NCBI GenBank assembly: GCA_020852965.1
Contig: JADYZV010000173.1
Location: forward strand, 1 to 61,897
Length of the DNA stretch: 61,897 nt
Direction of reading: 5' to 3'
Source of the DNA: Pirellulaceae bacterium
Lineage (GTDB): Bacteria > Planctomycetota > Planctomycetia > Pirellulales > Pirellulaceae
In this document: positions 26,200 through 34,921 of the stretch, in pieces
Numbering within the stretch: the first letter of the stretch is position 1
How the letters are laid out: every line of letters starts with the position of its first letter
Notes under the pieces: model-generated
The model's database searches: none
What the model was told of the DNA's origin: nothing
The model's input: only the letters and a program-made list of their open reading frames with translations
Position numbers and translations under genes: made by a program

Positions 26200-27690
26200 C
26201 TAGGGGAGGTCGATGTCACGCAGTTCATACTCGACCTTCTGCGTGGTGATCGCTGCCGGCGATTCGTAAATCAATTTGTAGTCGTTGGGATCTCCATTAA
26301 TCTGAAAGAGATAGGCGATGCCAACTGCGTTTGGGGTGACCGCGTAGGTATTGAGTCCGACATTTTCCAAGCGTTGGTCTTTCGCATCACGCAAATAGGC
26401 TTCATTGGACAAGATCCAGCCGCGAAAGGAGTCAAGTGCACCTTGCGAGTCGCCGAATTCGACGAAAATGCGTAGCTCATAAACCGACCCGTTGCGCCGC
26501 GCACCTTCGAGGGTGACCGTCACATCGCCAAACTTTTCGGTTTGTCGCGCGCCATTACCAAACTTCTCGAAGACGTATTGGTGTCGCTGGCTGGGAACGG
26601 CGATCGAAAACTCACCCGTTAACTTGACAATCTTACCCTCCGAGCGATCGGGCCGCTCGAGCACTAAATCAATTTGCGTGGTACACCCCCCGGCATTTAG
26701 CGGAACTTCGGGAGCGGCCTGAGGATTGCTGGCTGCTAGCGTCTTGCCGCTGGTAAACTCAGCGCGCAGCGAGCTCATCGGGAGTTGCATAAACACCGGC
26801 TTCAATCGTGGTTCCCAAGTCACCGTGAGCGACAATTCGAGCTGACCACCCATCGGTGAATTGAAGGGGAGTACGCTGCGAGCTGAGGTCATATCGAGCC
26901 GAAATGGGCCTTGGGAAAAGTTGGCACCAGCATCTGCGGCTTCGCTTCCACCCGGTGCTAGCACCAATAAGTTTTCAGTAGTGCCATACGGATTAATGCG
27001 CAGCTTCGCTTGCTGCATCACGCTCGACATCACATCCCAAAAAGGAGCGTCAACGGCGGAGAGCTCGATGGGCAGTTCAGCCAACGCCGACATGTTATCG
27101 AGTTGGATTGGATTGCCGGTTTGTTTACTGATTTGCTCGAGTGCATCACTCAGTCGCATTTTGCCATCGAGCGTAACGGTGGACGCTTCGAACTGATTGC
27201 CGATCTTGGCTTGTTGCAACGCTTGCCGCACTCGTTGCAATCGCACTTTCAATTCTCCGCTGGTGCGCGGTGTGATTTCCGGTAGATAGGGTAACGCAGC
27301 CGCCCCCATCGCGATCAACGTTTTTTCAGCTTTGTCACGAACTTGAAGCTCGTTGGATTCGAGTTCGCGCAGAGCCTGACGGATAGCGGGCAGGGTAACA
27401 ACGTCTGCCTCAGGATTTCCATCGACGGCTGCGGGAGTGTCTGCGTTTGGGTTTTCAGCCGATGGCGATTGGGCGGTTGTCGCAGATGAATCTGCAGCCA
27501 GCTTGCCCGCTGGATTTGTGGCCGAATCGGCTGGCGAATCGTTTGGCGTTTGTGTCCATGCCGTATCGGAAGGGTTACATAGGGCCGCCCCAAAGACGAA
27601 ACTCAGAAATAGCAACATTTGGGTCGAACTCAGAGCTGAACGTGGATGTTTGCGAGCGACGCATGGAAACTTCATCTGACTAACCGTCAT
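26200..27690 (-). CDS. Secreted protein with HEAT-like and STN-like regions
   Basis: A 496-residue exported protein with a hydrophobic signal (MLLFLSFVFGAALC). A Ser/Ala/Pro/Asn-rich linker follows to about residue 95. A short HEAT-like helical part comes next (LPAIRQALRELESNELQVRD). Then a region resembles the STN/secretin N-domain pattern seen in many planctomycete proteins (LSDALEQISKQTGNPIQLDN). The C-terminal 270 residues look beta-rich and are unassigned. I do not recognise a function. The start at 27690 could be replaced by the ATG five codons in. It lies upstream of the DUF58/BatA-like pair, 173 bp away, with the family B repeat between them. Confidence 0.65.
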   Translation of the reverse strand: MTVSQMKFPCVARKHPRSALSSTQMLLFLSFVFGAALCNPSDTAWTQTPNDSPADSATNPAGKLAADSSATTAQSPSAENPNADTPAAVDGNPEADVVTLPAIRQALRELESNELQVRDKAEKTLIAMGAAALPYLPEITPRTSGELKVRLQRVRQALQQAKIGNQFEASTVTLDGKMRLSDALEQISKQTGNPIQLDNMSALAELPIELSAVDAPFWDVMSSVMQQAKLRINPYGTTENLLVLAPGGSEAADAGANFSQGPFRLDMTSARSVLPFNSPMGGQLELSLTVTWEPRLKPVFMQLPMSSLRAEFTSGKTLAASNPQAAPEVPLNAGGCTTQIDLVLERPDRSEGKIVKLTGEFSIAVPSQRHQYVFEKFGNGARQTEKFGDVTVTLEGARRNGSVYELRIFVEFGDSQGALDSFRGWILSNEAYLRDAKDQRLENVGLNTYAVTPNAVGIAYLFQINGDPNDYKLIYESPAAITTQKVEYELRDIDLP

Positions 27691-27909
27691 AAAGGGAATA
27701 AGTAGTCGAAACGGCTGGGGCTACTCTATGGTAACGCGCCGCAGCGTCGACTTGTCGATCCGACTGGACCTAGACTTAAATTATTCGCAACACCCCATAG
27801 CCTGAATCAGCATGTATTTCATTAGCCGCTTGGGCGATAACTCCGGCTTGCGCGGCACTGCTGCAAAGGCTCGAAGGCAAAAATCAACTTTGCACTAGGA
27901 AAAAGCCAT

Positions 27910-29037
27910 ATGCATCGCCCAATATCTCCTTGCATCCAGGTGTTTGCGCTACTGTGCCTGCTCGGTAGTTCCTCGGTTCAAACGAGCCATGCGCAATCGC
28001 CCAAGTTGCTAGAGGTCGAAGTGCCGGGCGGTCACTTCGTCGGGCTACCTGTACACTGGGGAACGTACGATGCAGTAGTACTCGAACCCAATGGACAAAT
28101 GCAGTTCATCGAGCAACGCGATGTGAAGGGCCATAGCATTCTCCCTTATGATTTTTCCCCGCAGACGGTAGCCGATGCGCGGGTCGAACTCCAAAACGAA
28201 ATGGGAGCAAATTACGAAACGCTGGTCTTTGGGCCTTACGTCATTGCCGCACCATTGGGACAAGCTGAGCATTGGCGAGCTCGTTTTCGTCGACTATTGG
28301 CCGGCTACTTGCGCTATTTCGAAGTACGTCAGTGGCCGCTACGCCGACCGGACTTCCCGCTGCGCGTGGTCGTGTATGCTACCCGGGCAGAGTTCATGGC
28401 CTATACGAGCCGGCATGAGAAGCAGATACCGAGCTCGATGGTTGGCTGTTATTCGCCGAGGACCAATCGCTGCGCACTTTACAATATCGACCTGCCCAAC
28501 GGTCACGCAACGAGTACCGGAGGGGACAGAGCTACGAATTGGTCCGAAACCGAAGCCACAATCGTGCACGAAGCCGTGCATCAGTTGGCATACAACTCGG
28601 GCATCCACGAACGATTGAGCATGGATCCGCTGTGGTTTATTGAAGGCTTAGCCTGCATGTTCGAGCAGCCGGGCGTATACGACTCGCAGCAACAATCCGG
28701 GACGCTTGTCGGCCGTATGGACCCGGCCCGCAGGCATCGGCTGCAAGCGATCCTAGATCAACCCAATCTACTGTTGAGTTATCTAAAAAGCCTGAGCGAA
28801 TCCGACGAGTTGTTCGAGCGCGAGATTGAGGTGGCCTACGATCTAAGCTGGGCGCTGACTTTCTACGTGGCCGAGCGCATGCCTGCTGAATTCCGCAAGT
28901 ACTCGAGCGTACTCGCTGCGCGCCCTTTTGGCGAGTATCCTTCCATCGAGCGTGGTCGCGACTTCCGCCAAGTGTTTGGAGGAGACCTAAGCCTGCTGGC
29001 TGGCCGACTAACGCACATGTTGCGGGAGACACACTGA
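27910..29037 (+). CDS. DUF1570 domain-containing secreted protein (zincin-like)
   Basis: Exported 375-residue protein with a signal peptide (CIQVFALLCLLGSSSVQTSHAQ). The DUF1570 region has a metallopeptidase-like helix, ATIVHEAVHQLAYNSGIH, whose HEAVH is an HExxH zinc motif, and a downstream WFIEGLACMFE that could give the third ligand. A peptidase role is plausible but unproven for the family. GGAAAA stands before the ATG at 27910. No operon partner is obvious; a separate secreted protein follows 340 bp later. Confidence 0.8.
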   Translation: MHRPISPCIQVFALLCLLGSSSVQTSHAQSPKLLEVEVPGGHFVGLPVHWGTYDAVVLEPNGQMQFIEQRDVKGHSILPYDFSPQTVADARVELQNEMGANYETLVFGPYVIAAPLGQAEHWRARFRRLLAGYLRYFEVRQWPLRRPDFPLRVVVYATRAEFMAYTSRHEKQIPSSMVGCYSPRTNRCALYNIDLPNGHATSTGGDRATNWSETEATIVHEAVHQLAYNSGIHERLSMDPLWFIEGLACMFEQPGVYDSQQQSGTLVGRMDPARRHRLQAILDQPNLLLSYLKSLSESDELFEREIEVAYDLSWALTFYVAERMPAEFRKYSSVLAARPFGEYPSIERGRDFRQVFGGDLSLLAGRLTHMLRETH

Positions 29038-29084
29038 GTAACTTCGGCTGGCGAGATCGGACGCTAGGTATTCGCTGCCCAAAT

Positions 29085-29225
29085 GAATACAAAATGACAA
29101 TGGAAAAATGCAAAATGCAAAGTGACGGGGTTGTTGATATTTCCAGGTGAACGCCACCACGTGAATAACGAATCGCGTCGTGGGCCTCGCTTTTCAATTT
29201 GCATTTCCTATTTTGCATTCTGGAA
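29085..29225. repeat. AT-rich imperfect inverted repeat between secreted-protein genes
   Basis: The left arm contains GGAAAAATGCAAAATGCAAA (29103-29122). The right arm, TTTGCATTTCCTATTTTGCA (29199-29218), reads in reverse as TGCAAAATAGGAAATGCAAA. Together with flanking bases they could form a small non-autonomous element. The remaining parts of the 29038-29376 spacer contain no gene. Confidence 0.45.
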
Positions 29226-29376
29226 TTAGGGGTTTCCTCATTCCAACAGCCGACTGATTGGTATCGGGCTTGCCCACGGGGCTGCTATAATGAGAGGCGA
29301 TACCTCCGCCGTTCCACTCACTCAATACTTTGGTCTCCCTCTTTAATTATTAGCATTTCCTGCCGAGTCCTCGCCC

Positions 29377-30411
29377 GTGTGTTTTCGTTTTTTCATAAAG
29401 TTTTCAGCTCGTGTGCTTTGCGGGATGGTGCTGGCGGTTTGCTTTTCCCAATTGGTTTGGGCGCAATCGCTAGGTCTGCAGGAGACTGCTGTTAGCGCCC
29501 CCGCGACGACTCAAAAACTCTTGGCAGCGGCCAAGTTGGCCGACCAACGGCTCGCGGAACAATTGGATACCGTCGTAGCACAAGGACGCATTCGTCATAT
29601 TGCCTACGTTCGCGATTTGAAATCCCCCTCGCTCACGCTCGATGCGGATGTGCAGGTATTCTACCAAGCCCCCAAATTCCAGTTGCGATTGCAGTACGCA
29701 ACGGATCTTGCCGAGGGCCTGACAGAGAACGCAACCGTTCAAAAGTCGAACGACGAAAACAAAGCGCCCGTGGTCACCGATCAAACACTTCTGTTCGATG
29801 GACAAACGCTGACCAAGGTGCAGCACTTTAGTAATGGAACGTTTCGCGGCGATATCTATTTCGATTTCCATCGCCCCAATATGTTGCGCATCGCTGGTTT
29901 CCCGTTCGAAGACCCGATCGAGCTATGGCGCGAGCCGCTGCAGATCGATCGAGCGGATTTGCTGACCGCGCACACTACACCGTTGACCAATGGTGGTTTC
30001 GTAGGCACGCTCAACAAGGACACTTATCGCCTCAAATTCTACTTTCTGGGGAGTTTTGGCTATGACCTGCGCCGCGTCAGCTCATATCGAATCGGGCAAG
30101 AAACGCCATTTCGTGATTGGCATTTGACCTGGCAGCTAGCCGATGGCGTTCCCTACGTTGAACGACTGGTGCGCCGCAGCAATACCGTTAGCGGAGAGAA
30201 TGAGCCGCTCGGTTTGACCAATACTCTGCGCGAACAAATTGAACTCGAGTACTCACACTTCAGCCTTGCCGAAACGATTGATCCAGTGGTATTCGAGCTG
30301 GCTGGACTTGACTTACCCGAGTCGACCCCCTTCTACGATCATCGCACCAATGTCGAAGGGAAGCCGAAGGTGGTCTGGTGGAAACAGGGACACCTGGCTG
30401 ACCCACAGTGA
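29377..30411 (+). CDS. Secreted protein of unknown function
   Basis: A 344-residue exported protein. The start is a GTG at 29377, followed by a signal peptide that ends at VWAQS (SARVLCGMVLAVCFSQLVWA). The mature part begins with a helix (LLAAAKLADQRLAEQLDTVV). It then has alternating strands (DADVQVFYQAPKFQLRLQY; GQTLTKVQHFSNGTFRGDIY; YRLKFYFLGSFGYDLRRVSS). The pattern recalls LolA-like or outer-membrane-associated beta proteins but I cannot assign a family. Downstream is a convergent methyltransferase-like gene. Confidence 0.6.
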   Translation: MCFRFFIKFSARVLCGMVLAVCFSQLVWAQSLGLQETAVSAPATTQKLLAAAKLADQRLAEQLDTVVAQGRIRHIAYVRDLKSPSLTLDADVQVFYQAPKFQLRLQYATDLAEGLTENATVQKSNDENKAPVVTDQTLLFDGQTLTKVQHFSNGTFRGDIYFDFHRPNMLRIAGFPFEDPIELWREPLQIDRADLLTAHTTPLTNGGFVGTLNKDTYRLKFYFLGSFGYDLRRVSSYRIGQETPFRDWHLTWQLADGVPYVERLVRRSNTVSGENEPLGLTNTLREQIELEYSHFSLAETIDPVVFELAGLDLPESTPFYDHRTNVEGKPKVVWWKQGHLADPQ

Positions 30412-30599
30412 TCGGACAGAATAAGCGTTGACCGGAACGATTTCCATTCACTACGTGATGGTCGAGATAATAGGGCGGCAACCTTCTACGCCAATGTTGG
30501 ATATTGTTTAGCCATTTCTGAAATGGCCTGATGGGTCGACTTGCCAGTTGCGTTCATGAAGAAACCCAACGAAATGGCGCAATCAACTCGATACTCGAT

Positions 30600-31214
30600 T
30601 TAGCGTTTGCGGTATAGTTCGATATGATATGGGCCGCGGTACATCAGCATCAGTCCGTTTTGCCGCGCGTAGCGATCGAAGACTAGCTTCAGAAAGTGCT
30701 CCTCGCCCGGCCAGGGGTAAGCGAATACGATGGCGAAGTCATCCAAACCGATCTGATTCGCCTCGTAGGCGGCCGGTATGGAATGCGTTAGCGATACCAG
30801 TGGATCGGTGTCTTCGGCTAACCGTCGTGCGCCGCTGGGGAGAAAATTGCCCTGCCAGATCTCACCTGGCACACCATGCTTGGCCAGTAGCTTACGTCCC
30901 TCCACGCATAACATCTCTTCAGCTTCGATCCCAATAGCGTCTAGACCGAGAATTCCAGCGATGCCGGTGACAACGGCAAAGCCGCAGCCCCACTCGACGA
31001 ACAACTTTCCATCGATCAAATCACGCTCGACCACCTCGGCCAGCGCCAGAGCAACCAAGTCGAAATCACACTCGATATACTGCGGCAGTGGTTCCTTCGA
31101 GAAAGAGTCCCAGTAGAGCTCAATGCGCTGGCGCGAATTGGCGATCCACTCGCTTACCTGGTCGGGCAAGGATTGAGCTTCAGATAAGTACAACGGGATC
31201 TCGCGCAGGGCCAT
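30600..31214 (-). CDS. Putative class I SAM-dependent methyltransferase
   Basis: A 204-residue cytosolic protein. The glycine-rich SAM-binding motif I reads LFVEWGCGFAVVTGIAGILG, followed by an acidic residue after beta-2 (DAIGIEAEEML). This is the Rossmann layout of class I methyltransferases. Later motifs are weaker (DDFAIVFAYPWPGEEH). The substrate is unknown. The ATG at 31214 opens the frame close to the divergent FHA gene, so both promoters should lie between 31215 and 31515. Confidence 0.65.
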   Translation of the reverse strand: MALREIPLYLSEAQSLPDQVSEWIANSRQRIELYWDSFSKEPLPQYIECDFDLVALALAEVVERDLIDGKLFVEWGCGFAVVTGIAGILGLDAIGIEAEEMLCVEGRKLLAKHGVPGEIWQGNFLPSGARRLAEDTDPLVSLTHSIPAAYEANQIGLDDFAIVFAYPWPGEEHFLKLVFDRYARQNGLMLMYRGPYHIELYRKR

Positions 31215-31515
31215 GCTCGTCTCAATAAGTAATAATATTAAATGAATTTATCTACTCGACCAATTCTGAGCAAACTACCTACGTTCGTCCAGACTGTTGA
31301 CGATACGGCAAATTGGTCGGATTGTGCTGGACATTCCAGCTTTAGCTGGCAGGTTTACGCAACTTTGCAGATAGTCCGAGCCGAACTATGGACGATAGCC
31401 GACGAAGGAAGGGAACCGCTGCGCTCGCTCTACAAGCTAGCAATGGCGGGTTTTCGGAGGCCGCAGGATGGTTGGCCCCCTCCGCACGCTTGTGCAAACA
31501 TGGAGTTGCTTGTAG
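31215..31515. other. Divergent promoter region
   Basis: This 301-bp stretch separates two divergent genes and contains an AT-rich segment (TAAGTAATAATATTAAATGA) near 31226. A 177-codon frame starting at 31242 runs into the FHA gene in another frame and is taken as a shadow. Confidence 0.35.
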
Positions 31516-34500
31516 ATGAAGTTGCCTACCACAGATTCGCTGACCAACGGCTTCCCGTTGGTTATCGCTACGCAAACTCAGCAGCCGACTGCGCGCTTGC
31601 TATTGCGCAATACTCAGGGACAAGTCGTCCAACAGTGGCTGGTCAAGCAGAACAAGTGTACGTTGGGGAGCGCTGCAAGCTGTTCGCTGCGTTGCCAGCT
31701 TTCGGGAGTGGCACCGTATCATGCTCTGTTGGTGATCGGTGCGCGCCAGATCTTCATTCGCGCTTTGGCCCCTAAACTGACCCGAGATGGTCGCCCGTTC
31801 AATGAACTGCTGCTGACCGACGATGATAGTCATTTTGAACTAGCCGGCCACCGCTTTGAATTAACGAGAAACCAGGAAGAATTGCGCACCGCCGCACGGC
31901 CCGAAAACAGTAGTCCGGAGCGGATCAAGTTCACGCTCGCTCGCCCGTTCGAGCTGCGTAATCGTCCGCAAGCCAACCAACTACCCTACGCTAATGAAAA
32001 CGTTCCGAATGCGGAACCGGCTGTTGCGAGCATGGCTGGGACCGATTCGAAGTGGGTCGCGCAGTTGATCCAAGCTGCCATGCAGCCGCTTGAGTGCCAA
32101 CTCCACAACCTGATCGAACCGCTCAACGAACTGCAACACGAGTCTCGCAAACAGCGCCGCCTGCGCAAGAAGCGTGCGTTGCGAAAACGCAACTCACCCC
32201 CTAAGAGTGAGGCTCGCGACGCCGAGAATAGCTTGCTTCAAACGGTCTCACAACAGTTTGCGCAGCAAGTCGACGAGATCGTTGGCAAGCACGCTGCCTC
32301 GATTCAAACTATCGCACCGCAGTTTGTGGAACAAGTCGACGAGATCGTAGGCAAGCACGCTGCCTCCATTCAAGCTGTCGCACCGCAGTTTGTGGAACAA
32401 GTCGAGGAGATCGTGGGCAAGCACGCTGCCTCGATTCAAACGATCGTACCGCAGTTTGTGGAACAAGTCGAGGAGATCGTAGGCAAGCACGCTGCCTCCA
32501 TTCAAACCGTCTCGCCGCAGTTCTCACTGCAAGTCGAGGAAATTGAAAGCAAGCACGCACTAGCAATGGAGGTGCTGACCGAACGCATTTTGGACGTTAA
32601 CCATCAGTTGTCGTCCATCGAACGGATTGTTGCCGAAGAACGCTTAGAAAACCAAGGTCAGGCAGCGTCCCCCCCCAGCGAAAGCCCACAACTAGCATTG
32701 CAAAGCGCGGCGATCGAGCAGCTTCAGCTCGACATCGTGACAGTCTCATCGGCATTGGAACAGCTACAAGTACAACACTCCGAAGCCCGCGAAGATGACC
32801 AGCAGTGGAAGACCGATCTGCATTCGCAGCTTGATGGATTGATCCAGGTCATCGACGGTTTATCTACCAGCGTGGCTGAGGTGCATCACGTAGCTCTACG
32901 CACAGCCACGCAACAGCCTACGATTCAACCCGAGCCAAATCAGCCGGCAGCGACCAATCAGCCTTGGCCAGCGACTGACAGGAACACACATGAAGAATGG
33001 ACTGCTGAGGGCAACGCGACCCGAGAGTGCGCGGATGAAGTGAACGTGGATCTTCAGAGAGCTGTCGCCGATCCATTCTCTCTGGAAACGTCCAACGACT
33101 CGCTGGTGCAGCACGAATTCAATTACGCAGGCGACGCAATCGACGCCGATTCGTCTGCCCCTGACGCGTCGATACCGGTTGGATTTGATGCGGCGGATGA
33201 TTTCGATGAGTTCTCCCAGCTCCAGCTGCCACAAGGCAGCAGCACTACTGACGAGCCCATCGATGATCGTGAACTAGAAGCGATCGAAGCGCCTTGCAAG
33301 CATGAGGCTGGCAACGCTGGCCCCTACGGTGACCAAAGTCTAGCTAGTGAAACTCCACCGCACTCGGCTCAGGAACAGCTTTCACCATCACGACAAAGCC
33401 CAGAAAGCAAGGTCTTTCAAAGCAAGCTAGCCAAGAGTGGCGTGGCTGCAACTGGCACGGTTGAATGCGAAGTGGCTGGAAGTGAAGTGGCTGGAAGTGA
33501 AGTAGCTGGAAGTGAAGTGGCTGGAAGTGAAGTAGCTGGAAGTGAAGTAGCTGGAAGTGAAACGGCGGAATGCGAAGTTGCCAGAAGTGAAGGCACAAGC
33601 GGTGTGACCGTCGATGAGCCGCCAACTGACGATGAATCACCGCCGCCATCGTCGTCACTACCGACTTGGTGGGTGGACGACGAGTCTGAGGAAGACGTCG
33701 CCGATTCGCCATTGGCACCGCAATCGGATGGACCAACCAATGGCTACGACTCCGGTTTTGAGCCGATCGAACTAGAATCACAACAGGGCAGCTCGCACGC
33801 CACAGTGGATGTGCTCAGTAAAGACGAGGAACCCTCGGAGGAGTTCTTTGGTCTGGCCCAGCTCGGCATCGAAGATCACCTGCGCGAAGCGGAGCCATTG
33901 CCCGGTGGAGTAGTACAAAACCCACAACTAGAAATTGCGGAAGAGAATCCTCCTGAGCCCGACGCAGACGAAGAACTGCTGGGGTTTGGCGAATCGCTTG
34001 TAGCTCATTCGAATCCGACGGCTACGAGCACGCCACCACTGGACCCAACATCAGACTTCGCACCGGAGCCGGTTGCGGAACTGCCGATGGTAGACGAATT
34101 GAACGAGGATGCGGCAATTGGAGAATCAGCCAGTTCCCTATCGGGTTTGACGCATACTGAGGCGGAGGAAGAGGAAGACGATAGTGTCGAAGATTACATG
34201 CGCAAATTATTAGCGCGCATGCGTGGCGTGCCCGAGGACGAAGTGGAGTTGTCCAAGCCGGCGGCAGCAGCTTCGACTGCTCCCAAATCTGGCCCATCAC
34301 CGGCTGCACCTGATAAGCCGGCCGTGGCCGTACACCCCAGGGCACACATCGAACGCCCCATGCCTTCGCCGGAAACCGAATCGGAGGGAGCTGCCACAAC
34401 AGGCTACGATCCCGCCTCGCAAGCGATTTCGGCTGAAGTCACAGAACCCTTTGATCCCGAAAAGTACATGCCTCGCGCCTTGGCACCCGAACGTTCCAAG

Positions 34501-34824
34501 AGCTTGGCCGCTATGCGAGAGCTGGCCAACTCTTCGGCTCGCACAGCCATACACAAAAGCACTCGTCAACGACACGTCAGCAGCATTCTACTCAAAGCAG
34601 TAATTGCCATCGTGGGGCTGTTGGTTGGAACCGTGCTGATAGCAATTAACGGACTTAGCATGAACATCGGGCTGTTTGCTACCGTCGCATCGTTCATGGT
34701 TGCTACCGTATGGGGATACGACGCGATTTCGAGTATCCGTCCGATGCTGCAAAACGGCTTGGTACTCAAACCGCAGGCTAGTCCCCACGTCGAGCGTGCT
34801 CCACGCGACGAACAAGCCGGGTAG
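31516..34824 (+). CDS. Large FHA-domain protein with repeat arrays and C-terminal membrane anchor
   Basis: A 1102-residue protein. Residues 20-120 form an FHA domain: the strand WLVKQNKCTLGSAASCSLRC carries the conserved GS..S, then SGVAPYHALLVI has the S..HA motif. FHA domains bind phosphothreonine. At about residues 242-351 a 22-residue unit (PQFVEQVDEIVGKHAASIQ) is repeated five times, predicted as coiled coil. A long acidic Ser/Pro/Glu-rich region follows, with six VAGSE pentapeptides near residue 655. Two TM helices lie near the C-terminus (LLKAVIAIVGLLVGTVLIAI; IGLFATVASFMVATVWGY), so the FHA part is probably cytosolic. The overall architecture is not one I know. No Ser/Thr kinase gene lies in the window. 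Confidence 0.75.
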   Translation: MKLPTTDSLTNGFPLVIATQTQQPTARLLLRNTQGQVVQQWLVKQNKCTLGSAASCSLRCQLSGVAPYHALLVIGARQIFIRALAPKLTRDGRPFNELLLTDDDSHFELAGHRFELTRNQEELRTAARPENSSPERIKFTLARPFELRNRPQANQLPYANENVPNAEPAVASMAGTDSKWVAQLIQAAMQPLECQLHNLIEPLNELQHESRKQRRLRKKRALRKRNSPPKSEARDAENSLLQTVSQQFAQQVDEIVGKHAASIQTIAPQFVEQVDEIVGKHAASIQAVAPQFVEQVEEIVGKHAASIQTIVPQFVEQVEEIVGKHAASIQTVSPQFSLQVEEIESKHALAMEVLTERILDVNHQLSSIERIVAEERLENQGQAASPPSESPQLALQSAAIEQLQLDIVTVSSALEQLQVQHSEAREDDQQWKTDLHSQLDGLIQVIDGLSTSVAEVHHVALRTATQQPTIQPEPNQPAATNQPWPATDRNTHEEWTAEGNATRECADEVNVDLQRAVADPFSLETSNDSLVQHEFNYAGDAIDADSSAPDASIPVGFDAADDFDEFSQLQLPQGSSTTDEPIDDRELEAIEAPCKHEAGNAGPYGDQSLASETPPHSAQEQLSPSRQSPESKVFQSKLAKSGVAATGTVECEVAGSEVAGSEVAGSEVAGSEVAGSEVAGSETAECEVARSEGTSGVTVDEPPTDDESPPPSSSLPTWWVDDESEEDVADSPLAPQSDGPTNGYDSGFEPIELESQQGSSHATVDVLSKDEEPSEEFFGLAQLGIEDHLREAEPLPGGVVQNPQLEIAEENPPEPDADEELLGFGESLVAHSNPTATSTPPLDPTSDFAPEPVAELPMVDELNEDAAIGESASSLSGLTHTEAEEEEDDSVEDYMRKLLARMRGVPEDEVELSKPAAAASTAPKSGPSPAAPDKPAVAVHPRAHIERPMPSPETESEGAATTGYDPASQAISAEVTEPFDPEKYMPRALAPERSKSLAAMRELANSSARTAIHKSTRQRHVSSILLKAVIAIVGLLVGTVLIAINGLSMNIGLFATVASFMVATVWGYDAISSIRPMLQNGLVLKPQASPHVERAPRDEQAG
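32239..32568 (+). repeat. 66-bp tandem repeat, five copies, inside the FHA gene
   Basis: Five units start at 32239, 32305, 32371, 32437 and 32503, each encoding 22 residues around QVDEIVGKHAASI. The central copies differ by few bases (GTCGACGAG/GTCGAGGAG), so expansion seems recent. The fifth copy is the most diverged. Confidence 0.95.
33469..33558 (+). repeat. 15-bp tandem repeat, six copies, inside the FHA gene
   Basis: GAAGTGGCTGGAAGT, with a G/A change at the sixth base, is repeated six times in frame and encodes EVAGS units. Near-identity suggests slippage; copy number probably varies between strains without breaking the frame. Confidence 0.95.
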
Positions 34825-34828
34825 CCTG

Positions 34829-34852
34829 CCTTGCCGCCGATGATTGGCAAGG
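34829..34852. terminator. Hairpin between convergent genes
   Basis: CCTTGCC (34829-34835) pairs with GGCAAGG (34846-34852) just after the stop of the FHA gene and before the convergent oxidoreductase stop. There is no strong T-run, so the terminator role is tentative. Confidence 0.3.
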
Positions 34853-34921
34853 GCTGTGCACCAGCGAGCACCAGTTTGGGGCACAAACCGTACAACTCTT
34901 AATGCCGCAGTTGCTTTGTGC

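Noticed and set aside
31242-31775. 177-codon plus frame at the start of the FHA gene
   Set aside because: It overlaps the FHA domain coding region in a different frame and has no recognisable domain.
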